Assembly (NCBI RefSeq): GCF_002093625.1
Contig: NZ_MRWD01000006.1
Location: forward strand, 43,800 to 107,799
DNA length: 64,000 nt
Source: Rouxiella silvae
GTDB taxonomy: Bacteria > Pseudomonadota > Gammaproteobacteria > Enterobacterales > Enterobacteriaceae
Direction: 5' to 3'
The translations under genes were made by a program, and so were the position numbers. Shown here piece after piece: positions 11,801 to 20,249 of the stretch. The notes beneath the pieces were generated by a model, which saw only the letters and a list, made by a program, of their open reading frames with translations, was not told the DNA's origin and did no database searches. Position 1 is the stretch's first letter, and every line of letters begins with the position of its first letter.

Positions 11801-13880
11801 CGCGACGCTCACGTACCAGCCGAACCTCTAGCCCTTTTACCGCCATTTTTTGTCCGGCGGCATTGGCAAACACAATATCAAAATCGGCTTGGCTGTTTTC
11901 ATTAACCATTGCCTGAGACACCGTTTTATCAGTGCGGTAATCGTAAACATCCTGTTTTTGGAACAGTGGACGAATACCCGGCAGTGTTTCAGCAGGCCAC
12001 ACGGCCTGACTCACGCGGCGGGTTACCGGTCGACCACCGGACTCCAGCAAACTGGCCTGCAAAATTACGGTCAGCGGCGAGTGAACGTCGCCCCAGCTAT
12101 TTTCAATGCTGACCTCACCTTTGCCCTCTTCGTCCAATGTCTGGTCAATGTCGCTTAACGTTCTTGAGAGATTTTCTTCATTAATGACCCCAAACTCATA
12201 GTCAGGTAAAGCCGGAACCGCCTGACGTAGCGGCCTTAAATAGACTTGTCCCTGTAAACGGTTGCCCGCCGCTGGTGCGCCATACAGATACCGGCCCGTT
12301 ACGTTGAAATCCACAGCGGCATCTATAGCGAGCGGTGCCTTACTGCCGTTTAGGTCGAGCGCCATACGCTCGGGTAGAAAGTCTTCGACTTTGAATTCGT
12401 AATAGCGGAGTTGGTTATCGCCCAGGTTAACACTGACCTTCCAGTCGCCGGTGGGTGCCTGATCGGGAATAGCATACTGGTATTGGTAGAGGCCATTTTG
12501 TGGCTGCCACATAAAGGTTCGTGCCACCTGGCCGTCAGGTTTGATCACCTGCGTTTTCACTGGCTGGGTGGCCACTGTTTTACCGTCAGCATCACGCAGC
12601 AGCGCATTGAGCAACAGCGTTTCACCCGGACGATATAAATCTCGCGGACCAAAGACAAACAGCGTTTTGTTATACCCCTGCGGACCGGCAATATCGAATT
12701 CGGCGAGATCCAAAGCCGGTTCAGTCAGATTTATCAGACTGGTTTCTCCGCCGTGCTGAGCTAACAGCAGCGCGGCTTTCGGGTCTTTGGTGAAGCGTGC
12801 GTGGCCTTGCGCGTCGGTTTTCCCTTGCGACAGCGTCCGACCTTTATTATCAAGCAGCAGCAGGTCAATATCCGCCAGCGGCGTACCGGCCTCTAATCCT
12901 TGGGTATAAATGTCATACTGCTGGCTGAAACTGTGCAGCGATACGCCAATATCACTGAGGGTAAACAGCGTGGCCGGATTGGTGTAACTGTAGTGACCTG
13001 CCTGCTGCATCACAGCAAGATAAACACCCGGCTGCTTGAGCGTTTCAATTGCGCCCAGCGGCAACAGCAAATGTTCACGAGTATTAAGCTGTGGATTAAG
13101 TGCAAAGCGGCCGGTGTAAACTAAATCGGCCCGTTTTAACAGTGTGTCAGACTCCCAGGATGAGAGCGCACTGCGCGACTGCCAGTCGGCTAAAAATTCC
13201 GGCAATGCCTCGCTTTTAATTCTGAAAAAGTTAACGTCTACATTGTTGATATTCAATGCAATAACCGGCAGACCTTCGGCAAGACGCGTTGGCAGCAGTG
13301 AGCCTTTACTGGCAAAACCGACGCTAGGCTCAATGTTACGCGTGGTGATATTTTTTTGCTGTTCGCCGCCCAACTGCGCGCCATTAACGGCCTTAATACC
13401 CGCATCAACGGTGAGTACCAGCTTGCGGTCGGGCAACAAATGGCGAAAACGCAGTTCAGTCAGGCTGTCTGAAAGCTCCCAGGCACCGTCAGGCGTACCA
13501 CTTTTGGTATCAACCAAATGCACCAGAGAAGAGAATTTTTGATCAGGATCGAGTGGCACAGAAAAGGTTAGCACCAAGGCGCTGGCGCCGTCGAGCTGAA
13601 GCTCTGAGGCATCGAGCAGCGAAAGAGGCTGTCCGGCACTCTTTTTAGCGAGAGCTTCACGCTGTTGGCCGGTGAGACTGGCCGTGGGATGAGTGGGCTG
13701 CACCATCGCCGTCGGGGCCGACGTTTTTTCAGCGGATGGGGTCTGTGCGGCGGATTTAGGTGCTGGGTCTGTAGGTTTAGGGTTATCGCAGCCGTTAAGC
13801 CAAAGCACGGCCATTGCCAGCATCACTGCCTGCCAGCGCTTCCCCACCCTGCTCACTCCCGAGCATATCGACTCACGCAT
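8850..13880 (-). CDS. yfhM: Bacterial alpha-2-macroglobulin lipoprotein YfhM
   Basis: Large periplasmic protease trap. From the chosen ATG (MRESICSGVSR, preceded by GGGAGAAGGAA) it has 1676 residues; the open frame continues 76 codons further upstream without a signal-peptide-like start. The lipobox LNGC is followed by Asp, which favours retention at the inner membrane. The thioester motif CLEQ, with Cys1210 in YPYGCLEQ, is intact, so covalent trapping of proteases should be possible. Macroglobulin beta domains such as FGPRDLYRPGE precede it. The E. coli homologue is about 1650 residues. It is cotranscribed with pbpC. Confidence 0.95.
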   Translation of the reverse strand: MRESICSGVSRVGKRWQAVMLAMAVLWLNGCDNPKPTDPAPKSAAQTPSAEKTSAPTAMVQPTHPTASLTGQQREALAKKSAGQPLSLLDASELQLDGASALVLTFSVPLDPDQKFSSLVHLVDTKSGTPDGAWELSDSLTELRFRHLLPDRKLVLTVDAGIKAVNGAQLGGEQQKNITTRNIEPSVGFASKGSLLPTRLAEGLPVIALNINNVDVNFFRIKSEALPEFLADWQSRSALSSWESDTLLKRADLVYTGRFALNPQLNTREHLLLPLGAIETLKQPGVYLAVMQQAGHYSYTNPATLFTLSDIGVSLHSFSQQYDIYTQGLEAGTPLADIDLLLLDNKGRTLSQGKTDAQGHARFTKDPKAALLLAQHGGETSLINLTEPALDLAEFDIAGPQGYNKTLFVFGPRDLYRPGETLLLNALLRDADGKTVATQPVKTQVIKPDGQVARTFMWQPQNGLYQYQYAIPDQAPTGDWKVSVNLGDNQLRYYEFKVEDFLPERMALDLNGSKAPLAIDAAVDFNVTGRYLYGAPAAGNRLQGQVYLRPLRQAVPALPDYEFGVINEENLSRTLSDIDQTLDEEGKGEVSIENSWGDVHSPLTVILQASLLESGGRPVTRRVSQAVWPAETLPGIRPLFQKQDVYDYRTDKTVSQAMVNENSQADFDIVFANAAGQKMAVKGLEVRLVRERRDYYWQWSESDGWQSLYDKKDLAIARQQIDIAADGSAKVSFPVEFGAYRIEVEDPQSHQISSLRFWAGYSWQDNTDGTDAVRPDQVKLKLDKPAYQPGERAKIHIQAPAAGKGYLLVESSEGPLWWQEIDVPEAGIDVDVPINSEWRRHDLYFSVLVLRPGDKKRQSTPKRAVGLLHLPLVTEGRKLNLQLAAPQKIRPNQMLTVKVKAAVEGKAVPHRINLLLSAVDAGVLSITQFKTPDPYEAFLGRKRYGVDQYDVYGHLIEGKGRLASLSFGGDGDEDPLSRGGQKPVTEVTIVAQQAQPVVLDDNGEGEVQIPIPDFNGELRLMAQGWSDEDFGSAEAKVVVAAPVIVDLATPRFMANGDTAMMALDVTNLSGAAQTLRLDLKTSGLIQLGGDAAQQSLGLAQGERKTLAIPVKAQQGFGAGQVSITLSGMQLPNEKLPDYQRSWSIGVRPAFPALTRNFGTVLHAGEQWQLPPDANQQLASDTLEGRLLLSSKPPLNLARYIAELLAYPYGCLEQTVSGLYPSLYISRAQLAAMGIKTSTDDARRHSIDIGIDRLFSMQKENGGFGLWSKDSPEEYWLTAYATDFLLRASQQGYSVSTDGIDKANKRLQRYLQDPNQIDIRYSTQPDSTRFAVQAYAGLVLAAQQQAPLGALRQLYEKRSAAQSGLPLVQLGIALKMMGDMPRSQAAINEGLNKTRPEKNYWLEDYGSSLRDNALILSLLTENNLLPDARDKLLLSLSDNLNGQRWLSTQESNALFMAGRSLINSAETPWQVTLDGQTQPLSGTSAMTQVLKATQLQQPVVLKNTGDAAVYTRFDITGYPLQAPAESGNVLHIKRNYIGMDGNPLSLASLKSGDLVVVHLDVWADAHVPDALVVDLLPAGLELENQNLADSSASLGEAASGLTALMSDMQQADIKHQEFRDDRYVAAVNVDGYRHVALLYLARAVTPGSYAVPAPQVESMYVPAWRATGATPGRMNVH

Positions 13881-14110
13881 TTCCTTCTCCCTGATGATTA
13901 TTGAAATGATGCAAACCGCCTCAATGACGATGAACATGCGCCAGAGCGGGGTGAAATACAACCACATGCTTTGAAAAATTGCGTTACCGCAAGACGTAAA
14001 AATACACCAGAAGACATTTTTTGCCAGAGTGATTGGAATCCATCTCGCAAAAGATAACTTGGAAAGTAAACAAATTGACGATTTGTAAAAATATAGATAA
14101 ATTGTCAATC

Positions 14111-14749
14111 ATGAAAAAAATGACGCCAGACCTCCCGTCCAACCAAACTTTGCTAAACCAGCTTGAGCAGATAGCTCAAGGCATCGGCGCAACTTTTGCG
14201 CCCTTTTGCGAAGTCGTGGTTCACGACCTGCTCGACCCCAAACACTCTATATTGTCGATTCACAATAATCTTTCGGGCCGCCAGGTAGGCTCACCCACCA
14301 CAGAGCTAGGTCTGGCGCGCATTGCCGACCCTGACTATCCGCAGGTCATCGCCAATTATGCGAATCGCTTTGCCGATGGTCGTCGAGCAAAAAGCACTTC
14401 AGTTGGCATTAAGGATGAACAGGGGCGCTATGTTGCAGCGCTGTGCATGAATGTCGATCTCAACCTTTTCGGACAAATGCAAAGCATGCTGGCGCAGTTC
14501 TGCCAGATGGATAATGTAGAAATCAAAGAAACGCTGGACCCCGCCAACGCAGAAACTATCCGCGAGCATATCGACAAGTTTTCGGCCAGTCGCTCCAAGG
14601 CACCGCAGGCGCTTAAACCCGAGGATCGTCGGGCCCTGCTTGCCGAGCTAAAACAAGCGGGTTATTTAGAGGTTCGCAAGGCTTTCAGCACGATTGCCCA
14701 GCACTTGGGCGTATCGAGGGCAACGCTGTATAACGACGTAAAATCCTGA
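14111..14749 (+). CDS. YheO/DauR-family transcriptional regulator
   Basis: 212 residues from ATG 14111; an in-frame ATG at 14033 would add 26 poorly supported residues. The N-terminal half (about 15-125) matches the PAS-like YheO domain, with FAPFCEVVVHDLLDP and the NLSGRQVGSP stretch. The C-terminus is the HTH_22-type helix-turn-helix (HLGVSRATLYNDVKS). DauR, a family member, controls D-arginine catabolism. Here the gene directly precedes three amino-acid enzyme genes on the same strand and diverges from yfhM, so it is probably their local regulator (inference from context). Confidence 0.85.
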   Translation: MKKMTPDLPSNQTLLNQLEQIAQGIGATFAPFCEVVVHDLLDPKHSILSIHNNLSGRQVGSPTTELGLARIADPDYPQVIANYANRFADGRRAKSTSVGIKDEQGRYVAALCMNVDLNLFGQMQSMLAQFCQMDNVEIKETLDPANAETIREHIDKFSASRSKAPQALKPEDRRALLAELKQAGYLEVRKAFSTIAQHLGVSRATLYNDVKS

Positions 14750-14810
14750 TTAATCGCCGTGCGCCTACTCGCACTCGCCGCCATTGTGTTACTGAATCAC
14801 AGAGGAAAAA

Positions 14811-15800
14811 ATGATCACACTGCCTACTTATGATGATGTTGTGGCTGCCGCAAATAGAATTGAAGGCTTTGCTCACAAAACGCCGGTGATGCAATCAAGC
14901 ATCCTCAATCACGCACTTGGGGCAGAAATTTTCTTCAAATGTGAAAACCTACAGCGCATGGGGGCGTTCAAATTTCGTGGGGCTTTTAACTCACTGGCAC
15001 AGCTTGATGAAGCCCAGCGCAAAAGAGGCGTTATTGCCTTCTCCTCTGGAAATCATGCACAGGGCATTGCGCTTTCGGCCTCGCTATTAGGTATTCCCGC
15101 CACCATCGTGATGCCGCAGGATGCGCCCAAGGCCAAGCGCGCAGCCACTGAGGGATACGGCGCCACCGTGGTGGAATACGACCGTTACACCCAGGACCGA
15201 GAAGCTATAACCTTAGCGCTGGCCGAGAAACACGGTTACGCAGTGGTACCAGCCTATGATTATGCGCCGGTGATAGCCGGACAGGGTACGGCGGTGAAAG
15301 AGTTGATTGAAGAGGTTGGTGAACTGGATGCGCTGTTTATCCCTTTAGGCGGCGGCGGGCTGCTTGCTGGCTCTGCGCTGGCGGCTCGTGCGCTGTCTCC
15401 GAACTGCAAAATCTATGGTGTTGAACCCGAAGCCGGTAACGATGGCCAACAGTCACTGCGCAGCGGTTCAATCGTCACCATCAGCACGCCAAAAACCATT
15501 GCCGACGGTGCCCAAACTTCGGCGCTTGGCCACCATACGTTTGCGATAATCCAGCGTGACGTCACAGACATTCTTACCGCGACGGATGAACAGCTAGTTG
15601 AAAGCATGGCCTTTTTCGCCTCCAGAATGAAACTGGTCGTTGAGCCTACGGGCTGTCTTGGCCTGGCCGCAGTTAGAGCCTTGGCATCGTCGCTTAAAGG
15701 TAAACGCATCGGCGTTCTCATTAGCGGCGGCAATGTTGATCTCGATAACTTTAGCCGCCTGCTTGCGGCGCATGCCAATGCGGGCGGCCATATATTATGA
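14811..15800 (+). CDS. PLP-dependent dehydratase, BhcB / threo-3-hydroxyaspartate ammonia-lyase-like
   Basis: Fold-type II PLP enzyme of the serine/threonine dehydratase and serine racemase family, 329 residues. The PLP lysine is Lys54 in GAFKFRGA, the substrate loop is SSGNHAQG and the phosphate-binding loop is PLGGGGLLAG. It lacks a C-terminal ACT domain, so it is not biosynthetic IlvA. With a BhcD-like and a BhcC-like gene downstream, the best guess is beta-hydroxyaspartate dehydratase (product iminosuccinate). Serine racemase or catabolic threonine dehydratase is possible. GAGGAAAAA precedes the ATG, and the stop overlaps the next start (ATGA). Confidence 0.8.
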   Translation: MITLPTYDDVVAAANRIEGFAHKTPVMQSSILNHALGAEIFFKCENLQRMGAFKFRGAFNSLAQLDEAQRKRGVIAFSSGNHAQGIALSASLLGIPATIVMPQDAPKAKRAATEGYGATVVEYDRYTQDREAITLALAEKHGYAVVPAYDYAPVIAGQGTAVKELIEEVGELDALFIPLGGGGLLAGSALAARALSPNCKIYGVEPEAGNDGQQSLRSGSIVTISTPKTIADGAQTSALGHHTFAIIQRDVTDILTATDEQLVESMAFFASRMKLVVEPTGCLGLAAVRALASSLKGKRIGVLISGGNVDLDNFSRLLAAHANAGGHIL

Positions 15801-16747
15801 GATTTATTTCAGCGGCCCAATGCCTTTCGATTGTCACCCACAAGTTGGCATTCGATGCGATAAAAACCGCCCTTATTGCCGTCGCCTCTCCCCAAAGCAC
15901 GCTGTTTCCGGTGTTGGTCGGCCACGGTTCAGATACCACTACCCGCTTTGGCGTGAAGTCGGCCACTCAGTCGCTAACAGAACCGCTAAGTGGATTAAAA
16001 ATTGGCACCTACTGGCCGAAAAACAGTGAAAGAGGACTGCCGTGCCACAATTCTTATATTTTGCTGCTTAATGACCAAACGGGTGAGCTTCAAACAGTCA
16101 TAGACGGGGGTAAGGTCAACGCCTACCGCACTGCCGCTGCCGATGCGGTGGCCGCCACTGTGCTTGCGCGTGCGGAGTCTGCGCAGTTGGCAATATTTGG
16201 CGCAGGCCATCAGGCCTATTACGAAGTTGATGCCCTGCTCGAGCGCTTTCCGATTACCTCAGTACATATTGTGAATCGCGACCCACAAAAAGCTGAAAAC
16301 TTACGCCAATATTTGCTCACAAAAGGCGTAAACGCCACGCTGAGCGAGGCAGAAACAGCCTGTAAAGCGGCCGATATTATCGTTACCGCTACCGGCTCTA
16401 CGTCGGCTCTGTTTCAGGCTGATTGGATAAAGCCCGGCACTCACATCGCCAGTATGGGGTCCGATGCCAAGGGCAAGCAGGAGCTGCCTCCCGAACTGTT
16501 TACCCGGGCTCGTCTGTTTGCCGATTTGCCCGAACAGTCGTGCACTATTGGTGAGTTTCAGCATATTAGCACGCTGCGTGAAGCGCCAAATATCACCGTC
16601 ACGGCTATCGGTGAGGTGATTTTGGAGCAATCAGAGGGAAGAGTGAACGCGAGTGATATCACGATTTTCGACAGTTCAGGCGTTGCGCTCCAGGATTTAT
16701 ATATTGCCGCCGCAATCGTTGCCGAACTGGACGGCGTCGGTGCTTAA
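15797..16747 (+). CDS. Ornithine cyclodeaminase-family reductase, BhcD (iminosuccinate reductase)-like
   Basis: 316-residue member of the ornithine cyclodeaminase/mu-crystallin family. The Rossmann motif GAGHQA is at residues 135-140. As far as I recall it, the Paracoccus iminosuccinate reductase BhcD has near-identical stretches to HIASMGSDAKGKQEL and ITIFDSSGVALQDL here. BhcD reduces iminosuccinate to L-aspartate with NADH. The start overlaps the preceding dehydratase by 4 bases, so a toxic or labile imine could be passed directly. The alternative is another imine reductase or an amino-acid dehydrogenase of the same family. Confidence 0.78.
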   Translation: MRFISAAQCLSIVTHKLAFDAIKTALIAVASPQSTLFPVLVGHGSDTTTRFGVKSATQSLTEPLSGLKIGTYWPKNSERGLPCHNSYILLLNDQTGELQTVIDGGKVNAYRTAAADAVAATVLARAESAQLAIFGAGHQAYYEVDALLERFPITSVHIVNRDPQKAENLRQYLLTKGVNATLSEAETACKAADIIVTATGSTSALFQADWIKPGTHIASMGSDAKGKQELPPELFTRARLFADLPEQSCTIGEFQHISTLREAPNITVTAIGEVILEQSEGRVNASDITIFDSSGVALQDLYIAAAIVAELDGVGA

Positions 16748-16797
16748 TAAAACTTATTGCACTCGCGATGATGAACACAACTTTTCAGGTTACTGAT

Positions 16798-17958
16798 ATG
16801 AAAGATAAAAACCAAATTTCCGCGGCGAGCATTCTCGAACGAGAAACGCCTTTTCTCCTGCTAAACCGCGATAAGCTTGAACGCAATGTCGCCCGCCTGC
16901 GCGAGCACACTGACCGGCTGGGCGTCCCTCTACGGCCACATCTTAAAACGGTTAAATCCGTTGAGGCCGCGCGTTTGATCCTCACTAACGGAAAGGGTCC
17001 AGCAACCGTTTCAACGCTGAAGGAGGCTGAAGTTTTTTCTGCCGCCGGATGCAAAGACCTGATTTACGCCGTGGGCATCGCGCCTCAAAAACTGGCAAGA
17101 GTTATCGCTCTGCTCAACAACGGCACTGACATCAGCGTCATTTTAGACAGTCTTGAACAAGCCCGTGCCGTGGTCGAAGCATCACGTCAATCAGGGGTAA
17201 AAATTCCGGCTTTAATCGAAATCGACAGTGATGGCCACCGCAGCGGCGTGGTTCCCGGTGATAACTTACTGATTGAGATTGGTAAAATTTTGCATAATGA
17301 AGGCGCTGAGCTGCGCGGCATTATTACCCACGCCGGTGAGTCGTATCACTGCAAAAGTATGCAGGCTCATCAGGCAATGGCAGAAAAAGAACGTGCCGCC
17401 GCCGTAGCCTGCGCCGAAGCCCTGCGTGCCGCCGGATTACCCAGCCCGGTAGTGAGCGTTGGATCTACGCCCACGGCGCATTTTAGTCAGGACTTGACCG
17501 GTGTAACTGAAGTTCGTGCGGGAGTATTTACCCTTTTTGACCTGGTTATGACCGGCGCTGGCGTTTGCCACACAGCAGATATTGCGCTGTCGGTGGTGGC
17601 CACGGTGATTGGCCACCAGCGGCAAAAAGGCTGGATCATGGTTGACGCCGGTTGGATGGCGATGTCGCGTGACCGTGGCACCGCATCACAGGCGGTAGAT
17701 CAGCGCTACGGCATTGTCTGTGACATGTCGGGTGAGCCGCTGGGAGATTTGGTAATGATTGATGTCAATCAGGAGCACGGAATCTTGGCACTAAGAGCGG
17801 GAAGTCAGCAAACGCTGCCAGACTTGCCCTATGGCAGCCGGGTAAGAATACTGCCCAATCATGCCTGCGCCACGGTAAGTCAGCATGCGGAGTTTGTCGT
17901 CGTAAGGGACCGCAGCGAAAAAATTGAAGCACAGTGGCCAATTATTCACGGCTGGTAA
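16798..17958 (+). CDS. D-threonine aldolase-family enzyme, BhcC (beta-hydroxyaspartate aldolase)-like
   Basis: Fold-type III PLP enzyme of the DSD1/D-threonine aldolase family, 386 residues. The PLP lysine is Lys50 in RPHLKTVKS and the C-terminal metal ligands are in PNHACAT. ATG 16798 is preferred because AGG lies at a usable distance; ATG 16768 upstream has no ribosome binding site. Family reactions are D-threonine cleavage, D-3-hydroxyaspartate cleavage, or in the BHA cycle condensation of glycine and glyoxylate. It is the last gene of the operon, and a bidirectional hairpin follows. Confidence 0.8.
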   Translation: MKDKNQISAASILERETPFLLLNRDKLERNVARLREHTDRLGVPLRPHLKTVKSVEAARLILTNGKGPATVSTLKEAEVFSAAGCKDLIYAVGIAPQKLARVIALLNNGTDISVILDSLEQARAVVEASRQSGVKIPALIEIDSDGHRSGVVPGDNLLIEIGKILHNEGAELRGIITHAGESYHCKSMQAHQAMAEKERAAAVACAEALRAAGLPSPVVSVGSTPTAHFSQDLTGVTEVRAGVFTLFDLVMTGAGVCHTADIALSVVATVIGHQRQKGWIMVDAGWMAMSRDRGTASQAVDQRYGIVCDMSGEPLGDLVMIDVNQEHGILALRAGSQQTLPDLPYGSRVRILPNHACATVSQHAEFVVVRDRSEKIEAQWPIIHGW

Positions 17959-17972
17959 CGAGTCAAACATGT

Positions 17973-17994
17973 AAAAAAGGCCGCAAAAGCGGCC
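17973..17994 (-). terminator. Terminator of the iscS-pepB-sseB transcript
   Basis: GGCCGC (17979-17984) and GCGGCC (17989-17994) form the stem with an AAAA loop. On the minus strand six Ts follow (17978-17973). On the plus strand the same stem could also serve the operon ending at 17958, but its T-tract is poor. Confidence 0.8.
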
Positions 17995-18059
17995 CTTGGT
18001 TTAACGCATCGAAAGTTTAATACATCGAATTCAGAAACAAGCGGCTCACGCCTCTGCGA

Positions 18060-18908
18060 CTAGGCTTTCCCAGATGAAGGAATAATATTACGCAGCCAAC
18101 TGCCCCACTTGCGCTGATAAAAAGGCTGAGTGTGGCTGATCAAATAATGGCTTAGCCCCCTTTCCTTCTCGTTGACGATGCAAAAATCGACCGGCTTATC
18201 ATCGGGCGACGTTTCACTGGCCACGTTTCCGGCTTCACGGATCAGGGCATCGATTTCTGCATCCGTGCCGTCGGCTTCGATCCCCACCAGCAGATTTGGC
18301 TCAGGATCCACGGTTTTGTCGTGGATCAGCGCCAAAAATGCGCGGCGAACCGGCTTTTTCTGGCTGAACAGCGTGGTCAAAGCGTCAACCATCGCCGAAG
18401 GATACTCCTCCGGTTGGCCAATCAGCAGCTGACTTTCGGCGTCCAGCACCAGCTCGGTGGGTAAAGCAAGGCCACCGGTATTAAGCAGCATGGTGATTTC
18501 GCTGGGATAAAGCTCTTTGCCAAACTCGGACTTCGGATTGAGAAACAGCTCTTCACCCTGTGTCATCTCAAACAAAACGCGCGATGGAAGAGCAACAAAT
18601 GACTGCTCGTCCTCACTCTCCCCCGCGGCGGCCCGCTCCAGCACTTCAACAGAAGAGAAGAAAGGAATAATCGAGCTGCCGTCCTGCTTTTCCCAATGCA
18701 GTAAATTCAGTTCGCTACCGGCGGTTATTTCCTTCAGATTGTCGGCGTTTTGCTGGCCGGCATCGCCTAAAACCCAGACCGTAGATTCGAGCAACGCCTG
18801 ATAAAATGCCGGGCGATAGGCTGCTTGCGTCACTGAAAGACGCAGCAAACGCTCAAGCTCATTCTCATCCTGCTGCGGTGCAGCAGGAATATCATGCGGA
18901 ACGCTCAT
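18060..18908 (-). CDS. sseB: Enhanced serine sensitivity protein SseB
   Basis: 282-residue member of the SseB family (E. coli 261), with the N-terminal SseB domain (LENELERLLRLS-like start and AFYQALLESTVWVLG) and the C-terminal domain containing FLALIHD and VEPNLLVG-like stretches. Overproduction in E. coli alters serine sensitivity; the biochemical role is unknown. It lies 2 bases after pepB in the usual pepB-sseB arrangement and ends the transcript before a strong terminator. Confidence 0.9.
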   Translation of the reverse strand: MSVPHDIPAAPQQDENELERLLRLSVTQAAYRPAFYQALLESTVWVLGDAGQQNADNLKEITAGSELNLLHWEKQDGSSIIPFFSSVEVLERAAAGESEDEQSFVALPSRVLFEMTQGEELFLNPKSEFGKELYPSEITMLLNTGGLALPTELVLDAESQLLIGQPEEYPSAMVDALTTLFSQKKPVRRAFLALIHDKTVDPEPNLLVGIEADGTDAEIDALIREAGNVASETSPDDKPVDFCIVNEKERGLSHYLISHTQPFYQRKWGSWLRNIIPSSGKA

Positions 18909-18910
18909 GC

Positions 18911-20218
18911 TTATTTCGCTTTTGCTAACAACAGGTTAGCCACGGTGCGAACGCCAACACCGGTGGCACCGGCAGACCATTGGTCAGCGGCACTTTTGCG
19001 GTAGGTAGCAGAGCAGTCGATGTGCAGCCAGCCCTTTTTGTAGTCTTTCACAAAATGAGACAGGAATGCAGCGGCCGTGCTGGCACCCGCGCCGTAGGCT
19101 GGGCCTGCAATGTTATTCAACTCTGCAAAGTTGGAAGGCAGTTGGCTACGGTGGAACTCGGCCAGCGGCAAGCGCCAGAAAGGCTCATGCTCGGCGGCGG
19201 CGCTGGTCAGCAGCTCGGCGGCCAGTGCATCGTCAAAGCTGAACAGTGCATGGTAGTCATTACCCAATGCGGTTTTAGCCGCGCCGGTCAACGTGGCAGC
19301 ATCAATCAGTAATTCAGGATGGTGTTTTGCAGCGTCGATCAGGCCGTCGGCCAGCACTAAGCGGCCCTCGGCGTCGGTGTTCATGACTTCAACGGTTTTA
19401 CCGTTGCGATAACGGATAATATCACCAAGTTTCAATGCGTTGCCGCTTACCATATTGTCTGCACAGCACAGATAAAGCTTAACGCGCTTGTTTAATCCCC
19501 CTGCGGCAGCTAATGCCAGGGCACCGGTCAGAGTGGCTGCACCGCCCATATCGGCCTTCATGGAATCCATTGAGGCGCTGGGTTTAAGGCTATAACCGCC
19601 GGTATCGAAGGTAATACCTTTGCCGACCAGACAGGCAAATACCGGTGCATCAGGATTCCCGGTTGGATTGTAGTCGAGTGACAGCAATACCGGTGGGCGA
19701 TCGGAGCCGCGACCCACGGTGTAGAGGCCGTTATACTCTTTTTCGCGCAGCTCATCGCCTTTGGTAATACGGTAAGTGATGGAATCGCCATACTCACACA
19801 GTAAATCGACAGCGCTGCGAGCCAGTTTTTCTGGGCTCAAGTCTTCTGCCGGCTTATTAATGGTGTCACGAACCCAGTCAATGATTTTCAGGCGCTGTTG
19901 CAGCACCTTGGCGTCAGTTTCTGACAACTCCGCCCATTCAACGCTGCGGGTGCCTTTCGGGCCGCGGAAGCCTTGCCAGAATGCCCAGCTGTTTTCGAGA
20001 CTCCAGCCTTCGCCAGCCAGTTTAACCTTCTTCACGCCCTGTCCGTCGATGCGGCGCCCGGCGCGTGAAATGGAAGACAACGTATCTTCAGCCGAAAAAT
20101 GAATGGTAATACCCGCAGAATCCGTGCTCAGCAGGGCTTTTTCACCCCAGCGCGCGTCGGCCGATTTTGAAGACAGCAGGACGGGCATTACATCGGTAGT
20201 CGTAGCTTCGGTGGTCAT
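18911..20218 (-). CDS. pepB: Peptidase B (M17 leucyl aminopeptidase family)
   Basis: Cytoplasmic M17 metallo-aminopeptidase. From ATG 20218 ([10 protein letters not shown]) it has 435 residues, close to the 427 of E. coli. Metal and catalytic motifs are visible: [16 protein letters not shown] and [14 protein letters not shown]. The open frame extends 19 codons upstream into the end of iscS, but the ATG with the family N-terminus and a GGAG upstream (TTTGGAGTGTTTTA) is preferred. In other enterics pepB follows iscX; here only about 30 bases separate it from the iscS stop. Confidence 0.93.
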   Translation of the reverse strand: MTTEATTTDVMPVLLSSKSADARWGEKALLSTDSAGITIHFSAEDTLSSISRAGRRIDGQGVKKVKLAGEGWSLENSWAFWQGFRGPKGTRSVEWAELSETDAKVLQQRLKIIDWVRDTINKPAEDLSPEKLARSAVDLLCEYGDSITYRITKGDELREKEYNGLYTVGRGSDRPPVLLSLDYNPTGNPDAPVFACLVGKGITFDTGGYSLKPSASMDSMKADMGGAATLTGALALAAAGGLNKRVKLYLCCADNMVSGNALKLGDIIRYRNGKTVEVMNTDAEGRLVLADGLIDAAKHHPELLIDAATLTGAAKTALGNDYHALFSFDDALAAELLTSAAAEHEPFWRLPLAEFHRSQLPSNFAELNNIAGPAYGAGASTAAAFLSHFVKDYKKGWLHIDCSATYRKSAADQWSAGATGVGVRTVANLLLAKAK

Positions 20219-20249
20219 TAAAACACTCCAAATTCTTCTAAGTTGATCT

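Noticed and set aside
14033..14110. Longer start for the YheO/DauR-type regulator
   Set aside because: The 26 extra residues are AT-rich, not family-like, and overlap the divergent promoter region.
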